Shown piece after piece: positions 6,112 to 10,078 of a stretch of 10,078 bases of DNA. Source of the DNA: Bryobacterales bacterium (GTDB lineage: Bacteria; Acidobacteriota; Terriglobia; Bryobacterales; Bryobacteraceae); NCBI GenBank assembly GCA_003132865.1, contig PKYZ01000290.1, positions 1-10,078 of the forward strand, read 5' to 3'. The notes beneath the pieces were generated by a model. The model was given only the letters and a program-made list of their open reading frames with translations, was not told where the DNA came from and did not search any database. Both the position numbers and the translations under genes were made by a program. Position 1 is the first letter of the stretch; the number at the start of each line of letters is the position of its first letter.

Positions 6112-7994
6112 GCTTGCTCATACTGGCGCCGGCCGTGGGCCACGCGCAGGCTCCGCCCTATATCATTACGACCATTGCCGGACAAGGCGGCCAGGCAGGC
6201 AATTATTCCGGTGATGGAGGGGCGGCCACCAGCGCGGCCCTCTGGGGCCCCGCTGACGTGATCTTCGATTCCTCCGGCAATCTCTACATTGCGGATTCCG
6301 TCAACGATCTGATTCGCCAGGTTAATTCCAGCGGCACGATTCACACAATCGCGGGGAGTTGCCCGTCGACGCCGTGCGCCGGCGCCTTTTCGGGCGACGG
6401 AAAAGCGGCCACAAGCGCCGGGCTCAACAGCCCATCGGGACTGTGGCTTGACAGCAGTGGCAATCTCTACATTGCGGACACCGGCAACTACGAAGTCCGG
6501 AAGGTTACCAGCGGCACGATTAACACGGTGGCCGGGGAAAACAGCTTGGGCTCCGGCTTTGCAGGCGACCTGGCCGCGGCAACCAGCGGGAAGCTCTCGA
6601 ATCCTTCCAGTGTGGCAGTGGATTCCGCGGGCAATATCTATATCGCGGACCCGAGCAACGATGTAGTTCGCGTCGTGTGCCAGAACCAAACGCCTATCGC
6701 CTGCACCAACAGCGCTTTCGGCAGCATCACATTCGCTGCTGGAGACATCAACACGTTCGCCGGAAGCAATGTCAATGAAGTGTCCGGTCAACCCAACCCC
6801 GGTTATCAAGGCGATGGAGGCGCCGCGACCGGCGCGCTGCTCAACAATCCCGTGACCGTGCTGCTCGATGCAGCCGGCAATCTCTACATTTCCGACTCCG
6901 GCAACAACGCCATCCGCAAGGTGAACACGAGTGGCATCATCACGACAGTGGCCGGCGACGGTAGTGGCAATGCCGGTTATTCGGGCGATGGAGGACCAGC
7001 CACAAAGGCGGAACTCAACAACCCGAAAGGCCTTGCACTGGATTCCTCCGGCAATCTCTACATCGCGGACACCGATAATTCCGCGATCCGCATGGTGAAC
7101 ACCAGTGGCACCATTACAACGATCGCCGGCAATGGCAAGCCCGGATTCAGCGGGGACGGAGGCGCGGCCACCAGCGCGCAACTGTACTTCCCTTCCGGCG
7201 TCACGGTGAATGGCGGCATGGTCTACATCGCGGACAACCAGAACAATGCGATCCGCCTGCTGACTCCCGTGCCGCAGGTCCCGCAGATCAATGCGGGTGG
7301 CGTGCTGAACGGGGCCAGTTACAAGGCGCAGGTAGCTCCCGGCAGCATCGCCGATGTTTTCGGGACCTTTTTCCTGACGTCCTCGTCGACAGACACCGAC
7401 GTGCCGCTGGTTACCAGCCTGCAGAATCTCTCGTTCCAGTTTAGCGGGGGCACGCTGGCTCCCTTATATTTCGTTTCGGGCGGACAGGTGAATCTGCAAG
7501 TGCCGTGGGAGTTGGCCGGACAATCGACGGCTACCCTCGCCGCCACGTTGAACGGCACGACCGGCGCCACCCAGACCGTGAATGTCGCGGCATTCGCTCC
7601 GGCAATCTTCACCCTCAGTGCCCAGGGTACCGGCCCGGGTGCGATCCTGGACTCCTCGTATCATCTGGTGAATTCCTCCAACCCGGCGACCGCCGGCACG
7701 ACTACGATCCTGATCTACTGTACGGGTCTTGGAGCGGTGAGCGAGAATCAACCCGCGACTGGCGCAGCCGCTTCCCTGGATCCCACCAAACTGGCTCCAA
7801 CAGCCACGCTTCCAACGGTAACCATCGGCGGAGTGACGGCAAGCGCGTCGTTCTCCGGCCTTGCGCCGGGCTACGTGGGCCTGTACCAGGTCAACGCCTT
7901 GGTGCCGGCCGGCGTAGCGGCGGGCAGCGCCGTGCCCGTTACGATCTCCATAGGCAGCGTAACCTCGAACACTGCCACCATCGTGGTGCAGTGA
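6051..7994 (+). CDS. Exported NHL beta-propeller protein with Solibacter C-terminal domain (copy 2)
   Basis: The protein has 647 residues and is a tandem paralogue of the protein at 3817-5721. A signal peptide covers residues 1-34 (SYLFALACLLILAPAVGHAQ). Six NHL repeats span about residues 38-410, and the Solibacter-type C-terminal domain spans 413-647 (INAGGVLNGASY, PGSIADVFG, GGQVNLQVPWELAGQ, ILIYCTGLGAV, GLAPGYVGLYQVNALVPAG, end SNTATIVVQ). The GTG start at 6051 has GGGGG about 10 nt upstream. Relative to copy 1, blade 3 has a longer insertion keeping the Cys pair (VCQNQTPIACTN, then AFGSITFAAGD). A second Cys pair (SCPSTPCAG) sits in blade 2, whereas in copy 1 a similar pair (NCTTIPCAG) sits in blade 1. 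Secretion and surface attachment or ligand binding are inferred; no catalytic motif is visible. The gene converges on the glycosyltransferase gene, with a dyad repeat between them. Confidence 0.93.
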   Translation: MIQQSINSDRVHGSYLFALACLLILAPAVGHAQAPPYIITTIAGQGGQAGNYSGDGGAATSAALWGPADVIFDSSGNLYIADSVNDLIRQVNSSGTIHTIAGSCPSTPCAGAFSGDGKAATSAGLNSPSGLWLDSSGNLYIADTGNYEVRKVTSGTINTVAGENSLGSGFAGDLAAATSGKLSNPSSVAVDSAGNIYIADPSNDVVRVVCQNQTPIACTNSAFGSITFAAGDINTFAGSNVNEVSGQPNPGYQGDGGAATGALLNNPVTVLLDAAGNLYISDSGNNAIRKVNTSGIITTVAGDGSGNAGYSGDGGPATKAELNNPKGLALDSSGNLYIADTDNSAIRMVNTSGTITTIAGNGKPGFSGDGGAATSAQLYFPSGVTVNGGMVYIADNQNNAIRLLTPVPQVPQINAGGVLNGASYKAQVAPGSIADVFGTFFLTSSSTDTDVPLVTSLQNLSFQFSGGTLAPLYFVSGGQVNLQVPWELAGQSTATLAATLNGTTGATQTVNVAAFAPAIFTLSAQGTGPGAILDSSYHLVNSSNPATAGTTTILIYCTGLGAVSENQPATGAAASLDPTKLAPTATLPTVTIGGVTASASFSGLAPGYVGLYQVNALVPAGVAAGSAVPVTISIGSVTSNTATIVVQ

Positions 7995-8020
7995 CTCTTG
8001 AGCCTCGCAGAGGCACTCCG

Positions 8021-8068
8021 CGTGGGGCAGGACGCCTCCAGTCCTGCGGCCGACGTCCACCTCGGCCT
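8021..8068. repeat. Intergenic dyad repeat, copy A; possible bidirectional terminator
   Basis: GCAGGAC (8027-8033) and GTCCTGC (8041-8047) form a 7-bp stem around GCCTCCA. The element continues with CGGCCGACGTCCAC and is nearly identical to 10008-10052: a 3-bp GCC insertion in the loop and two mismatches near the right end. It lies in the 92-bp gap between the convergent genes ending at 7994 and 8087, where a two-way terminator would be expected. No T run follows on either strand. Confidence 0.75.
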
Positions 8069-8086
8069 CTTCTTATGGAAAGCCCA

Positions 8087-9505
8087 CTACTCGCTCTTCA
8101 CCGCGATCGCAATGATGGAGGTGGGCGGCCACGGCAGCCGGTGGTCGATGCGCCGCCACAGCCACACCAGGCTGTCGAAGACGCGCAACTGGAAGCGGCC
8201 GATGGTCTTTCTCTTCAGCAGGCGGCCATTCACGTACCAGGCCGGACGCGCGATGCGGTTGAAGTCCAGAATGCGCTCCACGCGGAAGCCCGCCTGCTCC
8301 ATCTTCCGCTGGAGCTCTTCGCGGGAGTAGCGGCGGAAATGGCCTAGCGCCTTATCCAGCGAGCCAAAGACCTCCCGGCCGTACGGCACCAGGACGATAG
8401 CGCGCCCGCCGGGCTGCAACGCCGTGTAGATGTTGCGCAGGCCCGCCATCTCGTCCTCGACATGCTCCAGCACGTTCAGACACACCACCGAATCCACCGC
8501 CCCGGCCAACGGTTCGAAATCGACCGGATTCGACAGGTCGCAGTGCCGCACTTCCATCTTCGGCCGGTGCTGGAAGCGCGCGCGCAGCCGCGCCAGGTAC
8601 TCAGGATCGATGTCTCCCGCGATATAGCGTTCGCGCCGCGGACACAGAATGCGGGTCAGGTTGCCGATGCCCGCTCCGGTCTCCAGCACCCGCTTCCCGA
8701 TGTAAGGCTGGATGGCGTCGGCCATCCAGCGATTGAAACGCTGGGCCCCGGCGAGCGCGTCCAGGATATCCGGTCCGGAATCTTTGTAGAGGTCTCTGGT
8801 GAGCGAATAGCGCAGGATCACATAGACGGCTTCGAAGGCGTCCTTCAGTCCGATCTTCTTGCCTTCGTCGTAAGTCCGGCCGTGATAATCGATGGGCGTT
8901 TCGTAGACGCGCACGCGGCGCTTGGCCAGTTTGATGGTCAGTTCCGGCTCCAGTCCGAAGCGGTCGCTGCGGATGGGGATACTTTGCAGCAGCGAGGTGC
9001 GGAAGGCTTTGTAGCAGGTCTCCATGTCGGTCAGATTCAAGTCCGAAACGATGTTGCACATTCCGGTCAAAATCTGGTTGGCCACGGAGTGCCAGAAGTA
9101 GAGCACCCGGCGTTCGCCCGAGATCACGAAGCGCGAGCCATAAACGGCGTCGGCTTTGCCCTCCAGCAGCGGAGCTAAGAGGCGCCCGTATTCGCGCGGG
9201 TCGTATTCCAAGTCGGCGTCCTGAATGATGGAGAACTCGCCGGTGGCGTACTCGATGGCTGTACGGATGGCGGCGCCCTTGCCCCGATTGCGGGGTTGCC
9301 GGATGAATCGCAGCACGCCCGGGTGGGCCGCGGCGATCTCTTCCACGATGGCGGCCGAGCCGTCCGTGGAGCCGTCGTCCACTACAACGATCTCTCGCCC
9401 GACTCCCTGCGGTAAGGGCGCCGAGAGCACTCGCTCCAGGAGTGTTCCGACGAACTCTTCTTCGTTGTAAAGGGGGATCAGAATAGAGAGGGTGTGGGCT
9501 GCCAT
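8087..9505 (-). CDS. Fused family-2 glycosyltransferase and SAM-dependent methyltransferase
   Basis: The protein has 472 residues from the chosen start. Residues 5-235 are a GT-A fold family-2 glycosyltransferase resembling polyprenyl/dolichyl-phosphate mannosyl- or glucosyltransferases: LSILIPLYNEEEF (6-18), VVDDGSTDGS (41-50), RNRGKGAA (72-79), the metal-binding QDADLEYDP (95-103), YGSRF (122-126) and the GLEPELTIKLAK segment (184-195). No C-terminal membrane helices follow. Residues 266-472 are a class I methyltransferase: motif I VLETGAGIGN (273-282), the acidic GDIDPEY (297-303), CDLSNP (322-327), VVCLNVLEHVED (340-351) and LQPGGRAIVLVP (363-374). It probably transfers a sugar to a lipid carrier or glycan and methylates the product or a related molecule; substrates cannot be read. 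The ATG at 9505 lies directly before the domain, with GGAG about 12 nt upstream; 9523 and 9541 are in-frame alternatives. It follows the PilZ gene closely on the same strand. Confidence 0.92.
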   Translation of the reverse strand: MAAHTLSILIPLYNEEEFVGTLLERVLSAPLPQGVGREIVVVDDGSTDGSAAIVEEIAAAHPGVLRFIRQPRNRGKGAAIRTAIEYATGEFSIIQDADLEYDPREYGRLLAPLLEGKADAVYGSRFVISGERRVLYFWHSVANQILTGMCNIVSDLNLTDMETCYKAFRTSLLQSIPIRSDRFGLEPELTIKLAKRRVRVYETPIDYHGRTYDEGKKIGLKDAFEAVYVILRYSLTRDLYKDSGPDILDALAGAQRFNRWMADAIQPYIGKRVLETGAGIGNLTRILCPRRERYIAGDIDPEYLARLRARFQHRPKMEVRHCDLSNPVDFEPLAGAVDSVVCLNVLEHVEDEMAGLRNIYTALQPGGRAIVLVPYGREVFGSLDKALGHFRRYSREELQRKMEQAGFRVERILDFNRIARPAWYVNGRLLKRKTIGRFQLRVFDSLVWLWRRIDHRLPWPPTSIIAIAVKSE

Positions 9506-9570
9506 GGCGGCGGGAATCTCCATTGTACAGTAGAGATACACGCCTGCCGGAAACGGAGGCTTACGCCACG

Positions 9571-9987
9571 CTAGTGAATGGTTTCGCCGGCTCTGCGAGC
9601 GCTGCGCAATACCAATTCTTCCAAATCCAGGAGATGCTGTGGCTCAAACTGCTGCCGGGACCACCTGCTGGATGGCTCCAGCTCGATGCCCACGAAATAG
9701 CCGATCTCCCGATAAACGCAGTAGCGCACAACACCGGCCAGCCTATCGCCGGGACAGTGTACATCTACATGCGTGCCTATGGACACCGGTATCTCGAATT
9801 GTAGGCACATCCCGGATGGTGAGATATCCTCCAGCAAAGCGGTGGATTTGCACTTGCGGCCCGCCGGTTCTTTCCAACAGACCTCTACCATATCGGCGCA
9901 TAGCATCCGAATCTCAGCGCGTGGTCGCTGCATAACTGTTCTATCGGCGGGACCGGCGGATCGCATTAGGCGGCCAAGTTTTCCCAT
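9571..9987 (-). CDS. PilZ-domain protein, probable cyclic-di-GMP receptor
   Basis: The protein has 138 residues from the chosen start. One PilZ domain is visible: the N-terminal arginine motif in QRPRAEIRM (residues 20-28), then LLEDISPSGMCLQF with the D-x-S-x-x-G signature (about 54-67), then strands VSIGTHVDVHCP, LAGVVRYCVYREIGYFVGIELE. These are the cyclic-di-GMP contact elements. The protein has no other domain, so it would act as a small receptor influencing partners such as polysaccharide synthesis, motility or transcription. The frame is open further upstream to an ATG at 10044, but that start lies inside a dispersed repeat and its extra residues (MDVGRRTGVLPHEQ) also occur in an unrelated shadow frame at the other repeat. 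9987 is preferred; 9966 and 9933 are possible, none with a strong ribosome-binding site. It lies 29-65 bp before the glycosyltransferase gene on the same strand and may be co-transcribed. Confidence 0.87.
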   Translation of the reverse strand: MGKLGRLMRSAGPADRTVMQRPRAEIRMLCADMVEVCWKEPAGRKCKSTALLEDISPSGMCLQFEIPVSIGTHVDVHCPGDRLAGVVRYCVYREIGYFVGIELEPSSRWSRQQFEPQHLLDLEELVLRSARRAGETIH

Positions 9988-10007
9988 TTTGAGCAAGCGG
10001 CGCTGTT

Positions 10008-10052
10008 CGTGGGGCAGGACTCCAGTCCTGCGGCCGACGTCCACGCCGGCCT
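10008..10052. repeat. Intergenic dyad repeat, copy B
   Basis: GCAGGACT (10014-10021) and AGTCCTGC (10024-10031) form a perfect 8-bp dyad around CC. The element continues with CGGCCGACGTCCAC as in copy A at 8021. It sits just upstream of the PilZ gene. The remaining bases to 10078 show no gene that can be supported. Confidence 0.75.
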
Positions 10053-10078
10053 GTTCGTGCTCGGATATGGCTGATTTC

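Noticed and set aside
4030..7090. Recurring GGCAATCTCTACAT-type motif as a CRISPR-like or regulatory array
   Set aside because: Each occurrence encodes the GNLYI core of an NHL blade and spacing follows the protein repeat (about 180 bp); it is coding repetition.
6096..7181. Open minus-strand frame of 361 codons
   Set aside because: It is antisense to the NHL repeats of copy 2; the repeated codon pattern of the real gene keeps the opposite strand open. Its residues are repetitive (AGNVEIAG-like) and a similar shadow exists opposite copy 1 at 4321-4917.

Overview
The window looks like a chromosomal segment of a high-GC acidobacterium, most likely close to Candidatus Solibacter or Bryobacterales. 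The best evidence is a pair of large secreted proteins (634 and 647 aa), each with a six-bladed NHL beta-propeller joined to the 'Solibacter C-terminal' domain (TIGR03437 type). That domain is largely confined to these bacteria. The small secreted proteins and the GC-rich dyad repeats between genes fit the same origin. No rRNA, tRNA, CRISPR array, transposase or phage gene was seen.

Layout. (1) 1-244, minus strand: the start of an exported protein that runs off the left edge. (2) About 410-1009, minus strand: a decayed CitMHS-type (citrate/metal symporter) gene with two frameshifts and no C-terminal half, with a small dyad repeat just beyond it. (3) 1126-1479, minus strand: an intact small DoxX-like membrane protein. 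(4) 1571-1975 (minus) and 2072-2905 (plus): two divergent exported proteins of unknown function, the second with a Tat-type signal and a long glycine-rich linker. (5) 3057-3500, plus strand: a Spy/CpxP-like periplasmic protein with LTxxQ motifs. (6) 3581-7994, plus strand: a tandem duplication. Each unit is a leader of about 240 bp followed by an NHL-propeller/Solibacter-C-terminal gene. The leader carries the tail of a small unrecognised reading frame, open in copy 1 and frameshifted in copy 2. (7) 8087-9505 and 9571-9987, minus strand: a fused family-2 glycosyltransferase/SAM methyltransferase downstream of a PilZ-domain protein. A dyad repeat lies at each end of this block (8021-8068 and 10008-10052).

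How the genes may work together. Most of the window concerns the cell envelope or exported proteins: five or six exported proteins, one small membrane protein and one enzyme that probably builds a surface glycan or glycolipid. The PilZ gene precedes the glycosyltransferase gene on the same strand with a gap of only 29-65 bp. This suggests, but does not prove, cyclic-di-GMP-linked control of a surface polysaccharide. The duplicated NHL module is the most unusual structure: the non-coding or remnant leader is better conserved between copies than much of the gene it precedes.
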